A stretch of 64,000 bases of DNA from Myxococcus dinghuensis (lineage in GTDB: Bacteria > Myxococcota > Myxococcia > Myxococcales > Myxococcaceae). The notes beneath the pieces were generated by a model. The model saw only the letters and a list, made by a program, of their open reading frames with translations. It was not told where the DNA came from and ran no database searches. Shown here piece after piece: positions 55,716 to 64,000 of the stretch. The first letter of the stretch is position 1, and the number at the start of each line of letters is the position of its first letter. The position numbers were made by a program, and so were the translations under genes. The stretch is from positions 124,001-188,000 of the forward strand of contig NZ_JAKCFB010000004.1 in assembly GCF_024198235.1 (NCBI RefSeq), read 5' to 3'.

Positions 55716-57886
55716 GGAGGCTGCTGGCGCTGGCGCTGCTCGTGGCGGCCTGGAGCGCGCACGCGGCGGACGCCCCGCTCAAGCTGTGGCACGCGTACCG
55801 GGGCGCCGAGGAGGCCGCGCTCCTGAAGGCCACGGGCCTGTTCACGCAGAAGACGGGCGTGAAGGTGGAGCTGCTGGCCCTGCCGTACGACGCCTATGCC
55901 GCGAAGCTGACCAACGCCATCCCCCACGGGGCCGGCCCGGACGTCTTCCTCTTCAACCACGAGCGGCTGCGCAACTTCCAGGCGCAGAAGCTGGTGGCCC
56001 CCACCACGGACCGCATCGTCCGGGGCGACTACTTCGCCAACACCGTGGAGGCGCTCGAGGTCGAGGGCCAGCTCTATGGCTATCCCCTGTCGCTGAAGTC
56101 GCTGGCGCTCTACGTCAACACGCGGCTCGTCCCCCAGCCCCCGGCCAACACGGACGAGCTGCTGCGGCTGCTGCCCACGCTGTCGGACGCGGGGCAGGGT
56201 CGCTTCGGGCTCGCGTACGAGAGCGGCGACTTCTACTACCACGCGGCCTTCCTCTTCGGCTTCGACGGGCCGCTGTTCGACGCCTCCGGCCGGGCCAGCT
56301 TCCAGACGCAGGGCATGGCGCGCTCGCTGACGTTCGTGAAGAAGCTCCAGGACGCCGGCTACATCCCCCAGGAGGCGTCCGGCGCGCTGGTGAAGAGCCT
56401 CTTCAACGACGAGCGCGCGGCCATGGTCATCAGCGGCCCGTGGTTCGCGGGGGAGGTCGCCTCGTCCGTGCCCTACCGCGTGGTGGCGCTGCCGGTGGTG
56501 AGCGCCACGGGCATCCCCATGCGGCCGTTCCTGGGCGTGGAGGCGGCGTTCGTGTCCTCGCGCGCGCAGCAGCCGCAGAAGGCACACCAACTGGCGCGCT
56601 TCCTCTCCATGGGCGAGGCCTCGCGCGTGCGCGCCACGCAGGGCCGTCAGATTCCGGCGGACGTGGCGGTGTACCAGTTGCCCGAGGTGCGCGACGACGT
56701 GCTCATCTCCTCCTTCCGCGAGGCCGCGCGGCACGCCACGCCCATGCCCAACACGCTGGAGATGGCGCGGGTCTGGGAGCCCATGAAGCTGACCCTGCGC
56801 GCGGTCCTCCAGGGCGGCACGGCCCCGGAGGAGGCCGGGGCGTTGGCGGACCGGCGCTACCGCGCGCTGCACCGCGAGCGGCCCCCCGACGCGAGCTTCG
56901 CTCCCTGGCTGGGACTCGCGGGGGCGCTCGTGCTGGGCGGCGGCGTCTGGGTGCTGCGGCGCCCCGCGGCGCCCCTGCCCTTCCGGCAGCGCTACCCGGA
57001 CGTGGCGCGCGCGGCGGCGTACCTGGCCCCCGCGGCGGCGGGCCTGGGGGTGCTGGTCTTCATCCCGTTCGCGGTGGGTTTGAGCCTGTCCCTCTTCCAC
57101 CACGAGGCGGGCACCTACACCTTCGTGGGCCTGGCCAACTTCGTCGACATCCTGGCCAGCCGGGGCTACCGCATCACCGAGCCGCTCTCGTTCTACTTCA
57201 CGCTCGCGGTGACGCTCCTGTGGGCGCTGGTCAACGTGGTGCTGCACGTGGGCATCGGCCTGGCGCTGGCGCTGCTCCTGAAGAACCCGCTGCTCAAGCT
57301 GCGCGGCCTGTACCGGGTGCTGCTCATCATCCCGTGGGCGGTGCCCAACTACATCACCGCGCTGATGTGGAAGGGCATGTTCCACCGCCAGTTCGGCGCC
57401 ATCAACGGCCTGCTGGTCATGCTGGGGCTGGAGCCGGTGAGCTGGTTCACGCGCTTCTCCACGGCCTTCGCCGCCAACGTGGCCACCAACACCTGGCTGG
57501 GCTTCCCCTTCATGATGGTGGTGGCGCTCGGCGCGCTCCAATCCATCCCCCAGGAGCTGTACGAGGCGGCGGAGGTGGATGGGGCCAGCCGCTGGACGCA
57601 GCTTCGGCGCATCACCCTGCCCCTGCTCAGGCCCGCCATGCTGCCGGCCATCATCCTGGGCAGCGTTTGGACGTTCAACATGTTCAACATCATCTACCTG
57701 GTGTCGGGGGGCGAGCCGGGGGGCGGCACGGACATCCTCGTGTCCGAGGCGTTCCGCTGGGCCTTCCAGCGCAACGAGCAGTACGGCTTCGCCGCGGCCT
57801 ACTCGGTGCTCATCTTCGTGGTGCTGCTGGGCTGGTCCGCCTTCACCCGCCGGCTGACGCGCGCGGACGCGGAGGTGACGGGATGA
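55712..57886 (+). CDS. Fused maltodextrin-binding protein and permease (MalE-MalF)
   Basis: This 724-residue fusion has a signal peptide (1-19), then a MalE-like extracytoplasmic binding domain (about 20-390; LKLWHAYRGAEEAAL, ESGDFYYHAAFLFGFDG, MVISGPWF). A membrane anchor follows (about 396-415; WLGLAGALVLGGGVWVLRR), and then a MalF-type permease (about 430-724) with six or so membrane segments and the EAA loop EAAEVDGASRWTQLRR. In most bacteria these are separate proteins. The reading frame shows no break across the junction. TTG start, coupled to malK; its stop overlaps the malG start. Confidence 0.9.
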   Translation: MRRLLALALLVAAWSAHAADAPLKLWHAYRGAEEAALLKATGLFTQKTGVKVELLALPYDAYAAKLTNAIPHGAGPDVFLFNHERLRNFQAQKLVAPTTDRIVRGDYFANTVEALEVEGQLYGYPLSLKSLALYVNTRLVPQPPANTDELLRLLPTLSDAGQGRFGLAYESGDFYYHAAFLFGFDGPLFDASGRASFQTQGMARSLTFVKKLQDAGYIPQEASGALVKSLFNDERAAMVISGPWFAGEVASSVPYRVVALPVVSATGIPMRPFLGVEAAFVSSRAQQPQKAHQLARFLSMGEASRVRATQGRQIPADVAVYQLPEVRDDVLISSFREAARHATPMPNTLEMARVWEPMKLTLRAVLQGGTAPEEAGALADRRYRALHRERPPDASFAPWLGLAGALVLGGGVWVLRRPAAPLPFRQRYPDVARAAAYLAPAAAGLGVLVFIPFAVGLSLSLFHHEAGTYTFVGLANFVDILASRGYRITEPLSFYFTLAVTLLWALVNVVLHVGIGLALALLLKNPLLKLRGLYRVLLIIPWAVPNYITALMWKGMFHRQFGAINGLLVMLGLEPVSWFTRFSTAFAANVATNTWLGFPFMMVVALGALQSIPQELYEAAEVDGASRWTQLRRITLPLLRPAMLPAIILGSVWTFNMFNIIYLVSGGEPGGGTDILVSEAFRWAFQRNEQYGFAAAYSVLIFVVLLGWSAFTRRLTRADAEVTG

Positions 57887-58731
57887 ACCGCCCCTCCGCC
57901 CTGAAGATGGCGTTCGTGCACCTGGGGCTGAGCCTCATGTGCATCGTGACGCTCTACCCGGTGCTCTGGGTGGTGAAGATGGCCCTGTCTCCCACGGACG
58001 GGCTGTCGCTCACCGCCAACCCGTTCCCGGAGACCGTGACCTTCGAGCACTTCCGCGAGGTGCTCTTCGGCACGGACGCGGAGGGCCGCTGGCTGTTCGG
58101 GCGGCAGTTGCTGTCGAGCCTGGTCGTGTCCGGCGCCACCACGGTGGTGGGGCTGACGCTGGCGGTGACGGCGGCGTACGCGCTGTCGCGCTTCCGCTTC
58201 CCGGGGAAGGAGGGCGGCATGCAGGCGCTGCTCGTCACCCAGATGTTCCCGGCGACGCTGATGCTGGTGCCCATCTACAGCATCCTCCAGAAGCTGCGGC
58301 TGCTGGACACGCTCACCGGGCTCGTCCTGGTGTACGCGACCACGGCCCTGCCCTTCTGCATCTGGATGTTGAAGGGCTATTTCGACACGCTGCCGCGCGA
58401 GCTGGAGGAAGCGGCGGTGATGGACGGGGCCTCGCCCCTCCAGGTGTTCCTCCGGGTGGTCCTGCCGCTGGCCCGCCCCGCGCTGGCCGTGACGGCGCTG
58501 TTCTCCTTCATGACGGCGTGGAACGAGTTCGTCCTCGCCGCCACGCTGCTCAATGATCCGACCCGCTTCACCCTGCCCGTCGCCCTCCAGCGGTACGTGG
58601 GCGAGTACAAGGTGGAGTGGGGCAAGTTCGCCGCCTGCGCGCTGGTCGTCTCCGCGCCGGTCATGGCGTTGTTCTTCGCTCTCCAGAAGCACCTCGTCGG
58701 CGGGTTGACCGCTGGCGGCGTCAAGGGGTGA
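57883..58731 (+). CDS. malG: Maltodextrin ABC transporter permease MalG
   Basis: This 282-residue inner-membrane protein has six predicted membrane segments and the EAA loop EEAAVMDGASPLQVFLRVVLP that contacts MalK. The N-terminal LYPVLWVVKMALSP and late NEFVLAATLLND are typical of MalG. Its ATG overlaps the stop of the fusion gene, and the repeat lipoprotein begins 6 bases after its own stop. Confidence 0.95.
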   Translation: MNRPSALKMAFVHLGLSLMCIVTLYPVLWVVKMALSPTDGLSLTANPFPETVTFEHFREVLFGTDAEGRWLFGRQLLSSLVVSGATTVVGLTLAVTAAYALSRFRFPGKEGGMQALLVTQMFPATLMLVPIYSILQKLRLLDTLTGLVLVYATTALPFCIWMLKGYFDTLPRELEEAAVMDGASPLQVFLRVVLPLARPALAVTALFSFMTAWNEFVLAATLLNDPTRFTLPVALQRYVGEYKVEWGKFAACALVVSAPVMALFFALQKHLVGGLTAGGVKG

Positions 58732-58737
58732 TGGCCG

Positions 58738-61700
58738 ATGTCGCGTTGTCCGCGGTCTCTTCTTCTCGTTCTGTCGTTGCTCGTCGTGGCCTGCGGGGAT
58801 GACCCGGAAGGCTCGGGACCCTCGCTCACCGCGCCCACCGTGCGGGAAGTCACGCCCAGCGGTGGCCCCATCTCGGGCAACACCCTCATCAACGTCTACG
58901 GCTCCGGCTTCCAGGCCGGCGCGAAGCTCTACCTGGGCAACCAGGAGGCGCTGCGGACGGTGGTGGTCAACTCGTTCCGCATCTACGGCTACACGCCCAC
59001 GGGGACCACGGCCGCGGTGGACGTGCGCGTCCTCAACCCGGACGGCGCCTACGGCGTGCTGGTCAACGGCTTCATCTACGAGGGCCCGCCGGCGCCGAAC
59101 ATCGACCAGGCGGAGGTGCTCAACGGCAACCAGGACGCCGTCAGCGGCGGCCAGCCGGTGGGCGTGGTGGTGCGCGGCGCCATCACCGTCGCGGGGCTGA
59201 CGCGCGGCGTGGGCCAGGGCGGCGGCGTGCGCGCGCAGGCGGGCTTCGCCCCCGCGGACGCGGACCTGCTGAAGGTGGAGAGCTACACCTGGGAGGAGGC
59301 CACCTACGAGAAGGACTCCGACAGCGGCGAGGCGGACATCTACAAGGGCAACGTGCTGCTGCAGCCGGCCATCGGCGGGGAGAGCCGCGAGTGGGTCATC
59401 GCGATGCGCTTCTCCATCGACGGCGGCAAGACGTGGGTGCTCGCGGATGGTGACGGCATCGCCAACGGCGTCTCCAACGCCATGCTGCGCCGCGTGTTCA
59501 TCAGCCGGCCGCGCGTGGACTACTGCAAGCTGGGACCGGACGGCAACCGCGCCAACCCGGAGCTGTTCTACAAGCCGGGGGACACGACGCTGCTGAAGGT
59601 GCTGGGCCAGGTGTACGCGGCGGGCATCACCCAGGGCGCGGGCGCAGGCTCGGGCCTCACCGCGCAGCTGGGCATCGGGCCGGTGGACACCGACCCGCGC
59701 ACGTCCGAGGCGTGGACGTGGATCAACGCCACGTACAAGGCGGAGCACGGCAACAACGACGAGTGGGAGGCGGAGCTGCCCAACCCCGGCGTCGAGGGCA
59801 CGTACAAGATCGCCTTCCGCTTCAGCATCAGCGAGAACGCGTGGCGCATGTGTGATGCGGACGGCGTCAACGACAGCACCGAGGGAGAGCTGACGTTCAG
59901 CCTCGCGAAGCTGGGCACGCTGACGGTGGGCAACGAGGCGCCGAAGCCGCCCGTCGGCTGGTGCAAGATTGGCGAGGACCAGAAGGCGCCGGAGGCCATC
60001 AACTACCAGACGACGCAGACGACGGGCCTGAAGACGGTCTACGCCCAGGTGTACATGGCGGGCGTGACGGACAAGGTCGGCGCGGGCCCGGGGCTTTCGG
60101 GTCAGCTCGGCTGGGGCCCCGCGGGTGAGGACCCGCGCACCTCGCCACTGTGGAACTGGTCGACGGCGCTCGCCTTCAACAAGGACAACTTCCAGGTCAA
60201 CGACGAGTGGAAGGCCACGCTGCCCAACCCCGGCCTGAACGGCGAGTACCGCTACGCGGTGCGCTTCAGCGGCAACGGCGGCCCGGTGCGCGTGTGTGAC
60301 GGCAACGGCGTGGATGACGGCGGCCAGGACTTCGAGCTGGACCAGTTGGGCCAGCTGTCGGTGACGGGCGAGGTCGTGGTCCCGAAGGTGGTGGGCTACT
60401 GCAAGCTCGGGCCGGACGGGAACACGACGCCGGAGTCGGTGACGTACGCCACGGGCGCGGAGGCCACGCGCAAGGTGGTGGGCCAGGTGTTCGTGCAGGG
60501 CGTGACGAGCGGCGCGGGCGCGGGCGCGGGCGTGGTGGGCCAGCTCGGCTACGGGCCGGCGGGACAGGACCCCGCCACCTCCGCGCAGTGGACCTGGACG
60601 ACGGCGGCCTATAAGGACGAGGTGGGCAACAACGACCAGTTCGAGGCCACGCTGCCCAACCCGGGCACGGCGGGCAGCTACCGGTTCGCCTACCGCTTCA
60701 AGGTGAACGACGGCGCGTACCTCCTGTGCGACGCGGACGGCAACGCCGGCGGCGCCACGGGGTTCGAGACGGCGAAGATGGGCACGCTCACGGTGAGCGC
60801 GGCGCAGGACATCACCATCGGCTGGTGCAAGCTGGGCGGGGAGTCCAACGACCCGCCGCCCAACGAGGTGTACCGCGTGGGCCAGGCGACGAAGGACATC
60901 TACGCCCAGGTCTACATGGAGGGCGTGACGCCGGGCACGGGCGCGGGCGCGGGCATCCAGGGACAGGTGGGCTACGGCCCGGTGGCGGACGCGCCGGACT
61001 CCGCCAACTGGCACTGGACGTCCACGGGCGCGAGCTTCAACCGCGAGTCCGGTGGCGGGAACAACGACGAGTGGAAGGCCGCGCTGCCCAACCCGGGCAC
61101 GCCGGGCCAGTACAAGTTCGCCATCCGCTTCAACGTGAACGGCGGCGCGTACCGGTACTGCGACGCGGACGGCCTGGACAACGGGTTCTCGCTCGCGCAG
61201 GCAGGCAACCTGGAGGTCAAGGCGGTGGGCGTGGACGCCTGCCAGTTGGTGGGGCCGGCCTCGCTGAACGCGACGCCCGGCGGCACCACGGCGGTGGTGC
61301 GCGGCAAGGTGCTGGTGACGACGGTGACGGACGTCACGAGCGGCGCGGGCGCGGGCATCACCTCCGAGGTGGGCTACGGCCCGGAGGGCTCCGACCCGGC
61401 GACGACGTCCGGGTGGAGCTGGAAGGCGGCGAGCTTCGCCGCCGAGACGGACAGCGGCGCGCAGGATGCGTACGAGACGGCGCTGACGGCGCCCGCCGCG
61501 GAGGGCACCTACGCGGTGGCGGTGCGCTTCCGCTACCAGACGGGAGCCTGGGCGTACTGCGACCGCGACGGCAGCGCGAACGGGTATCAGCCGGCGCAGG
61601 CGTCGGTGCTGACGGTGGCGGAGGTGGTGCCGCCGCAGGTCGACTGGTGCCGGCTGGGTGGCGAGACGGAGAGCGCGGCTCCGTCGGAGACGTACTCGGT

Positions 61701-62850
61701 GGGCGAGGCGGCCTCCAAGGTCATCGCCGTGCAGGTGCACGAGGCGGGGGTGACGCCGGGCTCGGGTGCGGGCGCGGGCATCACCGCGGAGCTGGGCTAT
61801 GGCCCCTCGGGCAGCGCACACACGGGCGGCGCGTGGCAGTGGGTGGCCGCGACGTACGCGGCGGACACGGGCAACACGCAGAACGACGAGTACCGGGCCA
61901 CCCTGCCCAACCCGGGCACGGCGGGCGGCTACAAGTTCGCGTACCGCGTGAAGCTGGGCACCGGGCCGTACGTGTACTGCGACGCGAACGGGACGGATGA
62001 CGGCTTCGACGTGGCCCAGGCGGGCACGTTGACGGTGCAGGACGGCGCCGCGGCCTTCTGCCGGTTGCAGGCCGTGAGCGGGACGACGGTGGGCAGCGGC
62101 GACGCCGTCACGGTGACGGGCCGGGTGCGCATCCCGGGGGTCACCAACGGCAACGGCGCGGGCGCGGGCCTCCAGGTGCAGGTGGGTCTGGGCAACGCGG
62201 ACGTGAACGCGTCGACGACGCCCGCGTCCTTCAGCTGGAAGCCGGCCACGTACAGCCGCGAGGCTCCGGACGAGGTGGACACGGACGAGTTCGGCGTGGA
62301 GCTGCGCCCGGCCTACACCACGAGCCGTGCGGTCAGCATGCGCTACAGCACGGACAGCGGCGCCACCTGGACGTACTGCGACAAGGACGGCAGCGACGTG
62401 GGTGGCTACTCGCAGGGTCAGCAGCACGCCCTGACGGTGGGCAACCACTCCGGCATCGACTACTGCCGCCTGCAGTGGCCGCTGAAGCTCAGCGACCTGG
62501 GCGGTGGCCGGACCATCTACGGGTTCATCTACGAGGACGGCGTCACCAACGCGCCGCCCCCCGCCACCAACCTCTCCGCGGAGCTGGGCCACGGCCCCAA
62601 GGATCAGGACCCTGGCGTGAGCCCGGCCTGGACCTGGGTCGCCGGCACGGTGAACAACGACCAGAACAACGACGACGAGTACAAGGCCGACCTGCCGGCC
62701 AACGCGGCCCTGAACCACGGCTACCTGTGGCGCTTCCGCGTGGGGACGGGTCCCTACTGCTACGGCGACTGGCAGCCGGACGGCGCGCCGGGTGGCTCGT
62801 CCAACGGCGTGGCGCCGGAGAACCTGGGCACGGTGGACGTCGCTCCCTAG
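58738..62850 (+). CDS. Large repeat lipoprotein, possible surface glucan-binding protein
   Basis: This 1370-residue lipoprotein has LLVVA-C19, an IPT/TIG-like domain (about 30-115; PTVREVTPSGGPISGN), and then nine tandem modules of about 120-150 residues, the first divergent. Each module has Y/W-C-K/R-L, a GQVY..GVT segment, GAGAG, W.W, GNNDE, LPNPG..G.Y, RF, and CDADG. Each has two conserved cysteines, probably a disulfide. The modules look like exported beta-sandwich domains; I do not recognise the family. Its place as the last gene of the mal operon suggests it holds starch or glycogen at the cell surface. Confidence 0.85.
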   Translation: MSRCPRSLLLVLSLLVVACGDDPEGSGPSLTAPTVREVTPSGGPISGNTLINVYGSGFQAGAKLYLGNQEALRTVVVNSFRIYGYTPTGTTAAVDVRVLNPDGAYGVLVNGFIYEGPPAPNIDQAEVLNGNQDAVSGGQPVGVVVRGAITVAGLTRGVGQGGGVRAQAGFAPADADLLKVESYTWEEATYEKDSDSGEADIYKGNVLLQPAIGGESREWVIAMRFSIDGGKTWVLADGDGIANGVSNAMLRRVFISRPRVDYCKLGPDGNRANPELFYKPGDTTLLKVLGQVYAAGITQGAGAGSGLTAQLGIGPVDTDPRTSEAWTWINATYKAEHGNNDEWEAELPNPGVEGTYKIAFRFSISENAWRMCDADGVNDSTEGELTFSLAKLGTLTVGNEAPKPPVGWCKIGEDQKAPEAINYQTTQTTGLKTVYAQVYMAGVTDKVGAGPGLSGQLGWGPAGEDPRTSPLWNWSTALAFNKDNFQVNDEWKATLPNPGLNGEYRYAVRFSGNGGPVRVCDGNGVDDGGQDFELDQLGQLSVTGEVVVPKVVGYCKLGPDGNTTPESVTYATGAEATRKVVGQVFVQGVTSGAGAGAGVVGQLGYGPAGQDPATSAQWTWTTAAYKDEVGNNDQFEATLPNPGTAGSYRFAYRFKVNDGAYLLCDADGNAGGATGFETAKMGTLTVSAAQDITIGWCKLGGESNDPPPNEVYRVGQATKDIYAQVYMEGVTPGTGAGAGIQGQVGYGPVADAPDSANWHWTSTGASFNRESGGGNNDEWKAALPNPGTPGQYKFAIRFNVNGGAYRYCDADGLDNGFSLAQAGNLEVKAVGVDACQLVGPASLNATPGGTTAVVRGKVLVTTVTDVTSGAGAGITSEVGYGPEGSDPATTSGWSWKAASFAAETDSGAQDAYETALTAPAAEGTYAVAVRFRYQTGAWAYCDRDGSANGYQPAQASVLTVAEVVPPQVDWCRLGGETESAAPSETYSVGEAASKVIAVQVHEAGVTPGSGAGAGITAELGYGPSGSAHTGGAWQWVAATYAADTGNTQNDEYRATLPNPGTAGGYKFAYRVKLGTGPYVYCDANGTDDGFDVAQAGTLTVQDGAAAFCRLQAVSGTTVGSGDAVTVTGRVRIPGVTNGNGAGAGLQVQVGLGNADVNASTTPASFSWKPATYSREAPDEVDTDEFGVELRPAYTTSRAVSMRYSTDSGATWTYCDKDGSDVGGYSQGQQHALTVGNHSGIDYCRLQWPLKLSDLGGGRTIYGFIYEDGVTNAPPPATNLSAELGHGPKDQDPGVSPAWTWVAGTVNNDQNNDDEYKADLPANAALNHGYLWRFRVGTGPYCYGDWQPDGAPGGSSNGVAPENLGTVDVAP
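59518..62840 (+). repeat. Tandem protein-coding modules in the lipoprotein gene
   Basis: Eight recognisable modules begin near codons for DYCKLG, GWCKIG, GYCKLG, GWCKLG, DACQLV, DWCRLG, AFCRLQ and DYCRLQ, about 400 bases apart. DNA similarity is highest around the GGCGCGGGCGCGGGC (GAGAG) and CTGCCCAACCC (LPNP) segments, which could promote recombination and changes in module number. Confidence 0.8.
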
Positions 62851-62864
62851 CCCGGCTGCCCACC

Positions 62865-62897
62865 GACCGCGCAGGAGGAGTCCTCGCCTGCGCGGTC
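62865..62897 (+). terminator. Terminator of the mal operon
   Basis: GACCGCGCAGG and CCTGCGCGGTC form a perfect 11-bp stem with an 11-base loop, 14 bases past the lipoprotein stop. No T-run. Confidence 0.7.
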
Positions 62898-62931
62898 CGT
62901 GACGAAATGATCCGCCCCCGGCAACAGTTGC

Positions 62932-62960
62932 TTGACAGTACTGGGGGGCACTTATAAAAG
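62932..62960 (+). promoter_or_regulatory. Promoter of the tRNA-Val/tRNA-Asp operon
   Basis: A perfect TTGACA (62932-62937) is followed by the AT-rich TTATAAAAG; TAAAAG at 62955-62960 gives a 17-base spacer, and TATAAA at 62953 gives 15. It is a strong stable-RNA-type promoter 30 bases before tRNA-Val. Confidence 0.75.
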
Positions 62961-62990
62961 CCCCGCCGTCGCAACGCGGAACACGCCTCC

Positions 62991-63062
62991 GGGCGGATAG
63001 CTCAGCGGCAGAGCGTCGCCCTTACAAGGCGAGGGTCACAGGTTCAATCCCTGTTCCGCCCA
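62991..63062 (+). tRNA. tRNA-Val (anticodon TAC)
   Basis: This 72-nt cloverleaf has acceptor stem GGGCGGA (62991-62997) with TCCGCCC (63055-63061) and discriminator A63062. The anticodon stem TCGCC/GGCGA encloses CTTACAA, with anticodon TAC at 63023-63025, and the T-loop contains TTCAATC. CCA is not encoded. It shares a promoter with the following tRNA. Confidence 0.95.
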
Positions 63063-63069
63063 TGGTTGT

Positions 63070-63146
<77 letters not shown>

Positions 63147-63152
63147 AGATAG

Positions 63153-63190
63153 CCCCAGCAAGTCTCCGGACTTGCTGGGGTTTTTCTTTT
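63153..63190 (+). terminator. Rho-independent terminator of the tRNA operon
   Basis: CCCCAGCAAGTC and its exact complement form a 12-bp stem with a TCCG loop, followed directly by a T-rich run (63181-63190). It is the only classical intrinsic terminator in the window. Confidence 0.95.
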
Positions 63191-63613
63191 CCGGCATCGA
63201 CCGTACCACCACCGTACCAGTTGCCCGCATCGAGTCCTCCTCGTGGCCACGGCCCGAGGCGGATGCCCCTGTGCGGCGTGGTGGCCCTGTCCATTGCCCG
63301 CGGCCGGCCAACGCGCGGACGCGTCGCCTGTCCCGGTGGGAACAGAAGCCAGGGTGCGGACCGGGGTCGTTCGAGCCTCCGGCATGTGCCGCAGGACTTC
63401 GGGAGGGACGCCGGGGCACCATCCTCGGAGCCCACGAGACGCCGCCCTTGCCCCACCTGACACACGGCGAGACGGGAACCTGTTTGCCCGGGTCGGTGCC
63501 CACGGACACGCAACCTGATGACACATACATCCTGGACACGGGGCAGCGGGACCTCACTCCCAGTGAGGCGATTCCTTGCTGAGCCGAGAAGCCGGGTGCT
63601 ATCTCGCGCGCAC
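63191..63613. other. Non-coding gap after the tRNAs
   Basis: About 420 bases hold only overlapping shadow frames on both strands and no recognisable protein. A short direct repeat (ACCGTACCA twice, near 63200-63220) lies close to the tRNA terminator. No integrase motif is visible in any frame. The promoter of the small lipoprotein must lie near the right end, but I could not place it. Confidence 0.5.
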
Positions 63614-63937
63614 ATGCGAAGCCCCCTGCGCTGCCTCTCCGCCGTCGTGTTGCTTGGCCCCGCGTGCGCCACGATTCCCACCGTCGAGCGCGATGGCTTC
63701 CAGCTCGGGACCTTCGCCTGGGAGAACGACGAGCGGACCATCCGCTCGCAGGCCGCGTTCACCACGAACTGCCCCGCCGAGCAGCTCGAGCTCCAGGTCC
63801 TGTCCGTGGCGGGCGACGCGAAGCTGCCCAGCGACGCACGTGGTGTCGGCGTGACGGGCTGCGGTCGGAAGACGAGCTGGGTCCGGCTCGCGAACGGAAG
63901 CTGGGCCATCAACACGGATGGCCCCAGCGCACCGTAA
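63614..63937 (+). CDS. Small predicted lipoprotein, unknown function
   Basis: This 107-residue protein has a short signal sequence and a cysteine at 18 (LLGPA-C), probably lipidated though the lipobox is not ideal. The mature part has FTTNCPAEQLELQVL and VGVTGCGRKTSWV. This two-cysteine pattern is one I associate with small secreted proteins repeated in myxobacterial genomes; no function is known to me. The frame is open further upstream, but the ATG at 63614 starts the signal sequence. Confidence 0.65.
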   Translation: MRSPLRCLSAVVLLGPACATIPTVERDGFQLGTFAWENDERTIRSQAAFTTNCPAEQLELQVLSVAGDAKLPSDARGVGVTGCGRKTSWVRLANGSWAINTDGPSAP

Positions 63938-63942
63938 CGAGC

Positions 63943-63959
63943 GCGGCGGCCCCCGCCGC
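63943..63959 (+). terminator. Hairpin after the small lipoprotein gene
   Basis: GCGGCGG and CCGCCGC form a 7-bp stem with a 3-base loop, 5 bases past the stop. Confidence 0.45.
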
Positions 63960-64000
63960 CTGGCCCCCACTCCACAAAGATTCCCCTCCGCCACCGGCGC

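Noticed and set aside
60480..61350. A CRISPR-like or satellite array in the repeated DNA around 60-62 kb
   Set aside because: The repeats are codon-phased protein modules of about 400 bases inside one open frame, not short identical repeats with unique spacers.
57799..62718. A 1639-codon open frame on the minus strand opposite the repeat lipoprotein and importer genes
   Set aside because: It is a GC-rich antisense shadow. Its translation is low-complexity Arg/Ala/Val/His with no motif, while the plus strand carries a signal peptide, ordered modules and known transporter motifs.

Overview
The window is high-GC, densely coded DNA from a myxobacterium. Myxococcaceae (Myxococcus or a close genus) is the best guess. 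The reasons are the very high G+C, frequent GTG/TTG starts with GGAGG-type ribosome sites, many 4-base ATGA gene overlaps, abundant lipoproteins, receiver/GGDEF proteins, an NtrC-type regulator with its kinase behind a sigma-54 promoter, and the content around rpsB-tsf-pyrH-frr. It is chromosomal. I see no insertion sequence, no CRISPR array and no prophage gene set.

Layout. 1-4.4 kb: the 3' part of a large FAD/[Fe-S] oxidoreductase, a lipoprotein, sixA and a frataxin-like cyaY. 4.4-8.8 kb (minus): rpsB-tsf-pyrH-frr followed by a degenerate receiver-GGDEF protein. 9.1-12 kb: secA. 12.1-14.1 kb: an rlmM-like methyltransferase and a second GGDEF-like protein without the active-site motif. 14.1-21.3 kb (minus): an M23 peptidase, a PP2C phosphatase, recN and a SWIM-SNF2 helicase. 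21.4-27.1 kb (plus): a D-2-hydroxyacid dehydrogenase with apt, an alpha/beta-hydrolase that looks like the cofactor-free quinolone dioxygenases, then a tightly overlapped tetR-MFS-coaD-MBL operon behind a clear promoter/operator. 27.2-32.2 kb: a secreted GH13 lipoprotein, a 5'-nucleotidase, and a protein that matches the bacterial ethylene-forming enzyme residue for residue at its active site. 32.2-35.3 kb: an ElyC-like protein, nadK and rarA. 35.3-39.5 kb (minus): an NtrC-type response regulator, its kinase with a sigma-54 promoter, and an intact diguanylate cyclase. 39.6-43.1 kb: glycosyl-transfer and deacetylase genes. 43.2-46.7 kb: fadI-fadJ with an operator-like palindrome. 46.9-62.9 kb: a maltodextrin/starch locus made of a porin, a GH13-CBM20 lipoprotein and hemE (coupled), an isoamylase lipoprotein, and, divergently, malK, a binding-protein/permease fusion, malG and a 1370-residue repeat lipoprotein. 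63 kb: tRNA-Val and tRNA-Asp with a textbook terminator, then a small lipoprotein.

How they work together. The glucan locus reads as a complete path: surface binding and debranching by lipoproteins, passage through an outer-membrane barrel, and uptake by an ABC importer whose binding protein is fused to the permease. The two metabolic oddities are the putative ethylene-forming enzyme (31122-32204) and the quinolone-dioxygenase-like hydrolase (23117-23968). Both point to small-molecule signalling or interference with other soil organisms. These functions rest on motifs I recalled from the families; no alignment or search was run.
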